64,000 nucleotides of DNA, taken from NCBI GenBank assembly GCA_027563935.2, contig CM050446.2:31747501-31811500 (forward strand), in the 5' to 3' direction. Numbering within the stretch: the first letter of the stretch is position 1; each line of letters begins with the position of its first letter. Both the position numbers and the translations under genes were made by a program. Positions 12,119-23,090 of the stretch are shown here, piece after piece. The notes below the pieces were generated by a model, which was given only the letters and a program-made list of their open reading frames with translations, searched no databases and was not told where the DNA came from. This DNA is from Costus lasius. Lineage: Eukaryota; Streptophyta; Magnoliopsida; Zingiberales; Costaceae.

Positions 12119-13997
12119 TAGGGTTTTCGGTATGAATCTATATAATTGCTTTGATCTGATTGTGATCCATACATGATGCCATGTTTACATGCGCTTACTT
12201 GATGCTATGTTTACATACTTTGTTTGCGCTTGTATCATTGCTACAAGTTGTTTGCGCTTATGCATAGATCTAAGGGTTATCAACATGCGAAGATTAACAT
12301 GCTAGATATTACATGTATCTTGTTTTTCTTAAGTTGCGCATGTTGTTTGTTTGCGCTTGTTGAAGATGTTTTTACCAAAACTATCATCTTGCGCGCCCCC
12401 TCACATAGATCTATAGGCGCCTACTATAAACCCTTAGACGGGTTGATAGGGTTGAAGTCATCCTCTAGGTAAGATCCAAATAGTCTGATCAGACCATCTG
12501 ACAGCCTAGATGGGTCGACCAGATGGCACCTATGCGCAAGCATAAGGTGGCTATAGGTCGACTGCAGATAGGCGTGTAGCGAGGTCTGGTTGAGACAACC
12601 AGTGAACGCACATGAGTTAGGCCCGGGGTCACACCCGCTTGCTAGAACTCATGATGGTTGTTCAGCCCTTGGCGCATGCATGGTTGACCATTAGGTCAAC
12701 TCAAGTCAGTTAGGACTTGGTGCATGCAAGGGCAGTGGATCTGACTAGACATGATGAGTGGATCCCTATTAATGGACCGTTGTAAGGTAGTAGGGCTCAT
12801 AAGACAAATAAAATTGATTCCAATGGGATTTTGAAAATTCTATTTTGTTGATGGATCACATGTTGATTGGATGCCATGATGCTTGTCTATTTCATCTTAT
12901 GTGGGCTGCCCGTTTTAATGTGTGCTGTGCTGGGGCCTGCGTGCCTGGATTAAAAAAATTGTAAATTATTATTATTGTGATCTGCGCATCACATTTTAAT
13001 TAATTTATGAAATGTAATTGACCTGCGAGTCAATCTTGTCTAGATAGATTAAATTGTAATTTAATCAGACAAGAGCACTGAGCACACTTGGCAGAGGCGC
13101 ATGCAGCAGAGGTTTGACCAGGTGGGAAGTCTAGGGTTCGACCCTATGACAGGCGCCTTTACCTGGTGGGCGCACCTGAGCTGCAATGGGCGCTTGGGCC
13201 CTGGTCTGGGCCAGACAAGATGCAAAAGACCCATGAAGAAAAGCAAGTGAAGACTTAAGTTAAATTAAGGTCTTACCTAGGCTTGATGGGCTTTTACCAC
13301 ATAAGATCAGCTTGCATTCTATTTATTGTTTTTATAATTATAACTGCATGTTTTTCTTCTGCTATCGCCATAGGATTTGCCTGATAGTAAGAAGATAAAA
13401 GACCGTTAAAATCCAACGTTAAATATCAAGCACGTAAGCCTTCTGGCGCGAAACCTCACTGTTCTGACTATCGTTGGGGGCACGCCCATCTATCTTCAGA
13501 CGGTGTGTGATTTCACCTGCGTGTTACAGAGAAGGGATTTATCGCTTCTCGTTGCTCAGCATAGCACGTGGTGGTCCAGGGAGTAGGTCGGGTCAGCTTG
13601 ACCATGTAGGCTACATACTGAGCATATGTTGGCTATATGGAGGCAGCCATCTGTGGGATCAGAGACTGTGTTGTACCAACTCAGTTGGCACAGTCTGCTG
13701 GATTGCCCAGATGAAGGGGAATCGCACGGGTTGGCGATTGGCAAGGACTACCTACCAGAAATTAGTGCTTGTACTCTCTGTGCATCTTATCTCGCCTGAG
13801 CGGGACGCGGAGACCAAGTATGAAATCTGGATCCCATCTCACTAAAAGAGTCTTACTCTTTCGGACTGTTTTAATGGATTTTTCAGTCAGATAAAATAGT
13901 GAGAAAAGAATCTTTCTTAAGTCCTGGATTGATTCTAAACATTGATACTGACCTTGCTGTTCTTGCATTGTTGTAGATTCCTGCAGCAACGAACACC
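12119..13997 (+). other. A2 5' leader (untranslated)
   Basis: About 1.9 kb, the counterpart of the A1 leader. It holds GGATCCCATCTCACT at 13829-13843 and AGTGAGA at 13898-13904, then a T-rich stretch ending TTGTTGTAG just before the gag ATG. No protein of its own is supported. Confidence 0.8.
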
Positions 13998-16900
13998 ATG
14001 AGCTTCAATGTGTGATCCCTACTGGAAAGGGAGAAGTTTGCTGGGCCAAACTTCTCAGACTGGTACGGACACCTTAAGATTGTTCTTAAGGCTGAGAGGA
14101 AACTGTATGTCCTCGAGACGGCTATACCGCCTCAACCCACTCCGAACGCCGCAAGGGCGGTTCGGGAAGCCTATGAAAAGCATGTCAATGATAGCATTGA
14201 TGTCGCTTGCCCGATGCTAGCGTCTATGATGCCACAGCTGCAGCGTCAGCATGAGGATCTATCTGCTATAGAAATTATAGCAAACCTCAAGATGCTGTAT
14301 GCTGCACAGGCGAGGACTGAACGCTATAATTTGACCAAGCTTTTCTTTCAGAGCAAACTGGCTGAAGGGAGTCCAGTGGGAGCTCATGTGCTCAAGATGA
14401 TTGGGCACAAAGAGGCTCTAGAGAAACTGGGACATACCATCAATCAGGAGCTTGCTGTAGACATTATTCTGCAGTCCCTCCCGGCCTCTTTCGATCCGTT
14501 CATTATTAATTTTAATATGAACAAGATCGACTGTACTCCGGCAGAGTTGTTGAATATGCTCTTGACTACAGAGGAAACTCTAAAGGGAAAGCCTTCAACT
14601 TCTGTCTTGATGGTTCCTTCTAGGAACAAGAAGAAGGGGAAGAAGGGAAAAGCCCCAGTCAAGAACTACAATAAGGCTCTGAAACAAAAGGTCAAGCGAT
14701 CGAAGGACAACAGATGTTTCCACTGTGGCCAGCTGGGTCACTGGAAAAAGGACTGTAAAGCGCTCCAAGGAGACAAGAAGGGAAGCATCGCTTCTGGCTC
14801 AGGTATTTTTGTGACTGAAGTCATGATATCCTCTTCTTCTATTTCATGGGTGTTGGACACTGCATGTGGAGTTCACATTTGTTCAAATGTACAGGAACTC
14901 AAGAGAAGAAGACAGGTGGGACAGCATGAGGTGGACCTACGAGTTGGAAACGGGGCACGGGTTGCTGCTGTTGTTGTAGGAACTTATTACATCTCATTAC
15001 CATCTGGACTTGTATTAGAACTGAACAATTGTTATTTTGTACCTAGCATTACCAAGAATATTATCTCAATTCCTGCTCTTGTCAGGAAAGGGTTTTCCTT
15101 TGAATGCAAGACTTCAAAGTGTTATCTTTCTCTTGATAATATTGTTTATGCTACTGGGTCAATTAACAATGGGTTATTCATGTTGGACATGGAATGTTCT
15201 ATACAAAATATTGATAATAAGAAAGCCAAGTATGCTGATGACAGCACCTTGCTATAGCATAGTCGTTTAGGCCATATTAACAAGAAGCGCATTAAGCGGT
15301 TGCATGATCATGGACTGCTGGGATCATTCTCCTATGAGGAGATTGATACATGCAAAGCTTGTTTAATGGGTAAAATGACGAAGTCTCCTTTTCTTAACAA
15401 AGGTCAAAGGGCTTCAGGTTTACTTGACCTTATACACAGTGATGTGTGTGGGCCATTTAGTAAACATGCCAGAGGTGGCTATTCATACTTCATTACCTTT
15501 ACTGATGATTTCAGTAGATATGGGTATGTCTATCTAATGAGACATAAGAGTGAATCTTTTGACAAGTTCAAAGAGTTCAAAAATGAAGTACAAAATCAGC
15601 TAGGCCGAAATATCAAGGCACTTCGCTCTGATCGAGGTGGAGAATACCTAAGTCGAGAGTTTACTGACTATCTGAAGGAGTGTGGGATTATCTCACAGCT
15701 CACTCCTTTAGGAACACCGCAATGGAATGGTGTGTCCGAGAGGAGGAACAGAACCTTACTGGATATGGTTCGTTCTATGATGAGTCAGGCTACTCTACCT
15801 TACTCCTTTTGGGGATTTGCACTGGAAACAGCTGCAAAGGTACTAAACCGAGTGCCATCCAAGGCAGTTTCAAAGACTCCATATGAGTTATGGTATGGGA
15901 AACAGCCGAGCTTGACATTTATTAAGATCTGGGGTTGCGAGGCTTATGTCAAAAAGCTCGCCTCTGGGAAACTAGAGAGCAGATCTGATAAATGTATCTT
16001 TGTCGGTTACCCTAAGGAAACTAAGGGTTATTATTTCTACGATCCCAAAGAGAACAAAGTATTTGTTGCTCGGACGGCAATTTTTCTTGAGAAGGAATTT
16101 CTTCTGCAAGAAGCCAGTGGGAGAGAAATAAAGCTGGATGAGAATCCAGAAGAAGGACAAAGTAGTCAAGCACAGTTGGATGAGCCTGAGCCGGTAGAAC
16201 AGGTTATTGAACAACCTGAGGCTCAGATATCACGGGAACCGCGTAGATCGGGAAGGATCCGTCGACAGCCTGAGCGCTATGACGGAGTCTACATCATTGA
16301 TAATGATGAACCCCTTACTTATGCGGATGCGGTCAGTGGACCGGAGTCAGCTAGATGCTTGAAGCTATGCGAGCCGAGATGGACTCCATGTCAGATAACC
16401 AAGTCTGGGATTTGGTTGATCCGCCTCCGGGAGTAATCCCTATAGGCTGTAAATGGATCTTCAAGAAGAAGATTGACATGGATGGTAACGTGGTTACCTA
16501 TAAAGGCAGGCTAGTTGCGAAAGGTTTCAAACAAATCTACGGGATAGATTATGATGAAACTTTCTCTCCTGTAGCCATGTTCAAGTCTATTCGGATTATT
16601 CTCGCGATAGCAGCATATTACGATTATGAGATCTGGCAAATGGATGTGAAGACCACTTTCCTTAATGGAAAACTGGATGAGGATGTGTATATGACACAAC
16701 CTGAAGGTTTCACCAATCCATCAGATCGTCATAAAATATGCAAGTTCAAGAAGTCCATTTATGGACTTAAACAAGCATCAAGAAGCTGGAATATTCGTTT
16801 TGATGAATCAATCTGTGAATTTGGTTTCATCAAGAATGAAGATGACCCGTGTGTACATAAGAGGTTTAGTGGGAGCGTGATTACTTTCCTAGTCCTCTAC

Positions 16901-17881
16901 GTCGATGATATCTTAATCATTGGAAACGATATTCCTGAACTGCATGCTGTTAAAGCATGGTTAAGAAAATGTTTCCAGATGAAAGATTTAGGAGAAGCAG
17001 CCTATGTATTAGGTGTGAAGATTTACAGAGATAGATCTAAGAGGCTTCTCGGGCTGTGCCAGAGTACTTACATCGATAAAGTCCTGGAGAGATTCCATTT
17101 AGAGAATTCTAAAAGAGGATATCTTCCAGTCAGACATGGTCTGAATCTTTCAAAGAGTCAGTGTCCACAAACACAGACTGAGAAAGATGAAATGGACAAA
17201 ACGCCTTATGCTTCGGCTATTGGGTCCATTATGTATGCGATGTTGTGTACTCGCCCAGACGTCGTTTACGGGTTAAGCGTGACCAGTCGATTCCAAAGTA
17301 ATCCAGGTCAGGCGCACTGGATTGCAGTCAAGAACATTTTGAAATATCTTCGGAGGACCAAAGATATGTTCTTGATATATAGAGGTCAGGAAGAACTCAG
17401 TATTGAAGGATATACTGACGCTTCGTTCCAATCTGACCAGGATGATTTCCGATCGCAATCAGGCTATATTTTTAGCTTGAATGGTGGAGCAGTGGTGTGG
17501 AAAAGTTTCAAACAGTCTATCGTTGCTGATTCCACAACAGAAGCCGAGTATGTTGCAGCCTCGGAAGCATCTAAGGAGGCAGTGTGGATTCGTAAGTTCG
17601 TTCAGGAACTTGGTGTTGTTCCTTCGAGTGCAGATCCTTTGGTTATCTTCTGTGATAACACTGGAGCAATCGCACAGGCAAAGGAACCACGGTCGCACCA
17701 GAAGTCCAAGCACATACAGAGACGGTTTCACTTGATCCGGGAGATCATTGATCGAGGCGAGATCAAGATCTGCAAGGTTCATACAGATGACAATCTGGCT
17801 GACCCGCTTACAAAGCCTCTGGCGCAGCAGAAGCATGAGAAGCACTGTAATAATATGGGTTTGAGATTTCTCAACCATTAG
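13998..17881 (+). pseudogene. A2 gag-pol polyprotein, broken three times
   Basis: Same domain order as A1. The ATG is at 13998. The sixth codon is TGA (13013-equivalent position 14013-14015), where A1 has an arginine CGA, a C-to-T change that kills initiation from the normal start. A second nonsense codon, TAG at 15255-15257, replaces the tryptophan of the LLWHSRLGH block. A single G is missing near 16355 (A1 reads SARWLEAM), shifting the frame before reverse transcriptase. Between these, the zinc knuckle, WVLDTAC, integrase block, YVDD and ADSTTEAEY are all readable, and the RT/RNase H part is open for 508 codons (16355-17881). The RT codon that is amber in A1 is an intact CAA here. Confidence 0.94.
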
Positions 17882-17886
17882 ATTAA

Positions 17887-17901
17887 GTGCAAGTGGGAGA
17901 T
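17887..17901 (+). other. A2 polypurine tract
   Basis: Purine-rich GTGCAAGTGGGAGAT directly before the 3' LTR, matching that of A1. Confidence 0.85.
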
Positions 17902-19587
17902 TGTTGGGGTATGCCCTTAAGGCTAATGTTTGAGGCCTTGGGATTCTTACAGTATCATGTATAAACTCTTATGTTTATAAAGGCAATGGTTGTTATTCAG
18001 TTTGTTACATTGTCTGCTGCAATAAGTGTACTTCTGAATAATGTCTCAATGCTGTTTCAGCTTGGCTGACATGCTATAATGTCCTTAGTCGAGATATCTT
18101 GGTGAACATGAGACAGCCTTGATATGATTGAGACTAATATGTGTTCTAATCTTATAGGATGCTTCGAGCATGGAATAAGATGTAGACTCATGGGTACATT
18201 GGATGTACTGGACAGACCCTACTAGGATATTCAATTGCTTGTCACAATGTGAATAATCCTTGTTTGCAACAAGTGGCACATGTCCTCTGACTTGAGATCA
18301 CTTGTGTTTCTAAATGATGATTGTCATTGTTTTGAGGTAGTTCAATATCATTTGAAACATAATGGTTATAGACTATCTTGGATAATGATCATGAGTCATG
18401 TTAGGGCACTAGTGATAGATATAGGATTGCCGTCTCCTTGATTGGAGTGTGATGTTCTAAAGGGGCCCCCCTGGATGAGATGATTGAGAAAGTGTATGGC
18501 CATACCTAGGTGACTATGTTCATCTGATCTAATCATGCTCATCATATTGGAGCTACAGGCTTGACACGCTTGTCCAATAAGAACATCCAGTGGCAAAGGA
18601 AACATGTATGCCTCGTGAAGTGGATTCACACTTGTGCTGTGGTTTGGGTGTAGTCTTGGAAGACTCTTTCCTTTATATCAGGAGACAGTGATGTGTTGCT
18701 AGATACCCCTCACTGATCGTGATAACGTAAGTTATCGTTACCGACATTTGAAGGAAACCCTTAGGGTCGCACAATTTGATGATATGGCTTACTTAAGTCA
18801 GATCGTGTGGACTGAATTGTTTTGATTCAGTTTAAAAGGAGTTTAAACTCTGATTGTAAGTGAGATCTGGTCTGATCATGTTTGATTGATTAGGGCTTGA
18901 GATCGGTAAGCTTCGATCGAGAGTATTGATGCTGGATCGGTGAGATCAAGAGCATCAAGAGATGTACGGTTAGATCTTGAACCTTCATGGTTCATATGAG
19001 ATTTAGACCATGGCTTGGCTTGGTTCAATTTGGTCTTTGAACCAATTGCAATTGGACCGAACACAATTGAACCGGTTCACATATGTGAACGCATGGTTCA
19101 ATTGAATTGGCGTTTTGGATTGGTTCACATGACATGAGCGCATGGCTTCATGACTTTCCAATTTTGGAAGTCTTGTAACGCCTAACGCCTAAACGCCAAA
19201 TTGCCTAAACGCCTCTTGTCTTGGAAGCTCTCTCTTGTGTGGTGTATCGTTGAGACGAAGAGGAGAGCTTTCGGCAAAGAGAGGATCATCTCATCTCCTC
19301 CATACAAAAGGATAACTTGGCATTTTTGCTAGCACAAGAATTGCGCAAGGAGGAAGCCATCATCACCTTTGTGTGCGTCTTCTTTGGAGGAGAGCCAATT
19401 CGCCCTCTTGCTTCCAAATTGCCATCCACTCATGGCCATGGTGAGATCTTCTCTTGATCTTTGAAATGAATCAAAGTTAATTATATAGACATACTACATG
19501 CGATCCTATGGAAACCCTGATTCCGCCCATGCAAGTTTTTAATTTGCGCATGCTTAGGGTTTCACCCCCTTACTTTAGGGACCCTCA
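17902..19587 (+). repeat. A2 3' LTR
   Basis: 1686 bp, one T shorter than the 5' LTR at its very end (ACCCTCA against ACCCTTCA). The palindrome TGAACCGGTTCA is kept at 19068-19079. CAGGC follows at 19588-19592. Confidence 0.95.
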
Positions 19588-21449
19588 CAGGCAGCTCAAC
19601 CAAATCCCAGACTTGGTTAGCTAACATGGAATCCATCTCGGATCGCATGGCGTCAAGCCATCTCTCGGAGTCCGGTCCACTGACCGCCTCATCATAGGTT
19701 CTGGGTTCATCCTCAATGATGAAGATCCCATCATGTTGGGTCGGCAGCGACCCGTACCTTTCAGGTGCACGACGAATTCTCCCAGACCTACATGGGACCT
19801 GTGTCTGAGCCTCAGGTTGGCTAGCAACTGGTGCAGGTGGCTCAGATTGCATCTCTTTGTCTTGTGCTTGCACTTGGACCTCATCCAAGTCAAACTTCCT
19901 CCCACTAACTTCTTTCATGAGAAATTCTTTCTCTAGAAAGATAGCACCCCGAGCAACAAAAAATTTGTTCTCGGTTGGGACATAGAAGTAGTATCCTTTA
20001 GTTTCCTTAGGATACCCCACAAACACGCATTTATCAGATCTAGGTTCTAGCTTGCTAGAATCATGACGTTTGACATAAGCCTCACATCCCCAGATCTTGA
20101 TAAAAGTGAGATTTGGGCGTCTCCCACTCCACATCTCGTATGGTATTTTGGAGACACTCTTAGATGGAACGTTATTCAGTATTAGAGAAGCTGTCTCTAG
20201 TGCATGCCCCCAGAACATATTTGCACAAAGTACCCTAGATATATAGACCATTGCACAAAGTACCCTTCCCATAGAACATATTTGCAAATGAAAAAGAACA
20301 AGTGTTCTTATTTATTTCAAACTTAAATCCCTTCTTTGCTAAACAAGGAATGGATACAATGTTTTTAGTAAGTGAAGGTACACAAAAGCAATTATCTAGT
20401 TTTAATTGAAGTCCAGAAGGCAAGGAGAGAGTCAAAACGCCTACAGCAACAGCAGCAACCTGTGCCCTGTTTCCAACGCGTAGGTCAATCTGTCCAGGTC
20501 ACACCGATCTACTTTTCTTGAGCCCTTGCATATTTGTACAAATATGAGCCCCACATGCGGTATCCAATACCCATGACATAGAAGTAGGAAGATTGACTTC
20601 TGTAATATAGATACCTGAGCTAGAAGTTAAGGCCAAGCCTTTCTTCTCCTCATTCTGAAGCTGCTTGCAGTCCCTTCTCCAGTGACCCTGCTCGCCACAG
20701 TGAAAACACCTCTGGTCCTTTGACTTCTTCGCCTTTTTCTTCAGTGCCTTGGTAGGTCCTCTGGCACTGCTCTTAGCACGTGCCTTACCCTTCTTCTTTA
20801 TCTTCTTGGTCGTAGGGACCAAAAGAACATAATTGGGTTTGGTCTTACCCATCTCACGCTCGGCTGTTTGGAGCATATTCATTAATTCCTCCCATGTGCA
20901 CTCAATCCGGTTCATGTTGAAATTAATAATAAACGGACTGAAGCTAGGGGGCAGGGAATGCAGAATAAGATCCACAACCAGCTCGTTGTCTATGGCATGT
21001 CCCAGTCTCCTGAGATGATCCACATTCCCAATGAGTTTGAGAACATGGGGTCTCACTGGTGCACCCTCAGACAACTTACACCGAAAGACTGCTTTGGCGG
21101 TGTCAAATCTCTCAGTTCTAGCCTGAGCCTCGAACATCTATTTCAGATGAGTGATCATCTGAAAAGCGTTCTGCTCCTCATATTGCACTTGCAGTTCAGG
21201 TGCCATGCTGGCTAGCATAAGACATGCAACCTCCAAAGAGTCATCCTGATGCTTTCTACAAGCATCTCTGTCTGCCGTTCGGGCATTAGGTGGAGGAGCC
21301 GTAGGAAGAGCCTGTTCAAGGACATACAGCTTCTTCTCGAGCTTGAGGACTATCCTCAAGTTCCGATGCCAGTCCATAAAGTTAGTTCCAACCAACTTAT
21401 CCTTATCAAGGAGTGATCGCAGTGATAATCCGCCAGTGTTCGTAGCCAT
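19588..21449 (-). pseudogene. B1 gag, protease and integrase-tail pseudogene
   Basis: Read leftward from the ATG at 21447-21449: the Gag start MATNTGG, a UBN2-type Gag, TAG at 21138-21140 before MFEAQARTERF, zinc knuckle CFHCGEQGHWRRDC, protease motif WVLDTACGAH, then a TGA replacing arginine (KKSRS-V-stop, near 20500). The protease part ends near 20290 at FANMFYGKGTLCNGLY. Pre-integrase and nearly all of the integrase core are missing. The frame resumes at about 20215 with HALETASLILNNVPSKS and runs through the GYPKETKGYYF and RSGRIRRAPERY blocks to VWDLVEL. The deletion joint holds copied filler sequence. This copy is non-functional. Confidence 0.9.
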
Positions 21450-23090
21450 TGTTCTACAACACCCAAGAAAAACAGATTAGTACTACTTCGAATCATTTAA
21501 ACTGGACTTGTTTTAAATGATTACTGCTCCCACTATTTTAAATTCGAATTGACAACCCACAAAGTCAATCGGGAAGTTTAAGACTTCCTAGTGAGATGGG
21601 ATCCTTATTTCACATGAGGCTTCGCGTCCCACGAGGGTGGGATGAGATGCACAAAGTGACCCATGCTTCATAAGGTGGGCACGCCGGCCGATTGCCCAAG
21701 CAATTCCCCTTATTGAGACAATCTAGGCATTTCATATCCAGCGAGGGCTGGATACCGCATGAATCCTAACCTCTCAACGATGCCTCTAGAGTTTCATCAT
21801 GTGCCCAGCACATATGAAAATCTAGTCAAGTCCATTCCTAACCGTTATGCCCAGGGCCAACGAGTTTCCTTGCGAAGGCACACCCAAGTTAAAACTGGAC
21901 TGGGGAAACCATTGTCACTGCACACGTCCTAAAGATAAATGGGTGTGTCCCACGAGGGTGGGAAACATTTCACAACTCCATTGATCGATAGCTTAGTGAG
22001 GGCTACGCATTAGAAGGCTACTAGACTTGATATTTTATTATGAGAGTTTTTGAGGTCTCATCAATTTTATCTTATGTCTAGCAATACAGGCATTCAATCC
22101 TATAGTGACAACATGAAGATAAAACATTATAGGCATGCTTTTAGCAGATAAGGAAAGCAGTAAAAGATGATGTGATCAAAGCCCTTTGAAGACATTGAAC
22201 CAACCCATACCAAAAGGAGATTCAACTCTTGACATAGGACTCAAGCCCCTACAATAGACCTATCCTAGCCGCCCTCTATCTTGGTCTTCAAGGTTGGCTC
22301 CAAGGTCCTTCTCACATGGTTTAGCTCTCAAACCTTAATGGTAGACCCCAAGGGTTCGGCCAATGCCATGGTCTTCCTCCAATGAGGATGCGCCACAATG
22401 CAAGAAGCCAAGTTAGCTAGCTCTCAAACCCAAGGGTTTGGCCATGCCTAACTTGCGCCACTAAGCAAGCTTGCGCCTCTTTCTTTGATGCTTGTTGCGC
22501 CACCATCCAAGGTATGCATGCGCCAAGTTTCAAGTACATGCGCCACCCTAATCTTCTTCTTAGTTAAAAGAAAAAAAAAACGGCACGCAGGCCTCACAAG
22601 GATACATCACAGGCATGCAAAGGGGGGCTTGACTATGATCACAACATCATGCACAATCAAGGTATTTACTCATGCAATTCTACATGCCCATGAAAAACAT
22701 AAAATCTGAAATTTTACTTTTTCATAAAACTAGTCTCTTTTTCTCATCTTCTTCTCACAAATCTTTTGGTTAATTGCGATTTATTTTTCATGATGATTTC
22801 AGAGATCCTTTCGGCTGGCAATTTTGTCAGATCAAGAGACTTGGCCAGTCCGAAGACACAATACCTGTCCTACTTGACAAAATTACGTGCACCTTTGATC
22901 TTTAAATCAGACAAGAAAAATAGTCCAAAAATCCAAAAGAGATTGAGAGGATGATAGAAACAAGAAACCCTAATTTTTCCTACATAGAAAAAATCATTTG
23001 CCATGCATCATGATATTGACGAAAATAGAGATATGGCATGTGAGCATGAAAGAAAAGCGTAAAACATCGTTCGAGTCTTGCAAGTCGCTA
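21450..23090 (-). other. B1 5' leader (untranslated)
   Basis: Leader of B1, homologous to the C leader at 53997-55268. In element orientation it ends with GGATCCC-ATCTCACT (plus-strand 21590-21604), a spacer, and AGTGGGA (21529-21535), then a run ending GTTGTAG before the ATG. The primer site expected next to 23091 is missing: after the LTR end the element reads TAGCGACTTGCAAG where C reads GTGGTATCAGAGCGACTTGCAAG. No protein is supported. Confidence 0.78.

Larger units (their letters stand above)
10418..19587 (+). mobile_element. A2: Ty1/copia element, same family as A1, opposite strand
   Basis: Complete 9170-bp element with target duplication CAGGC (10413-10417 and 19588-19592), inserted in B1 between the GCKW block and the VWDLVE block of pol. 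LTRs are 1687 and 1686 bp; they differ at roughly ten positions by eye, so A2 is somewhat older than A1. The coding region is close to A1, but the LTRs are clearly a different subfamily (many substitutions and a different 3' terminal section). The equal total length of A1 and A2 is a coincidence of different LTR and internal lengths. Three disabling lesions are seen in gag-pol. Confidence 0.95.

Noticed and set aside
641..19587. Equal 9170-bp lengths of A1 and A2 as a sign of a duplication
   Set aside because: LTR lengths (1736 against 1687) and internal lengths differ, the target duplications differ, and the LTR sequences are different subfamilies.
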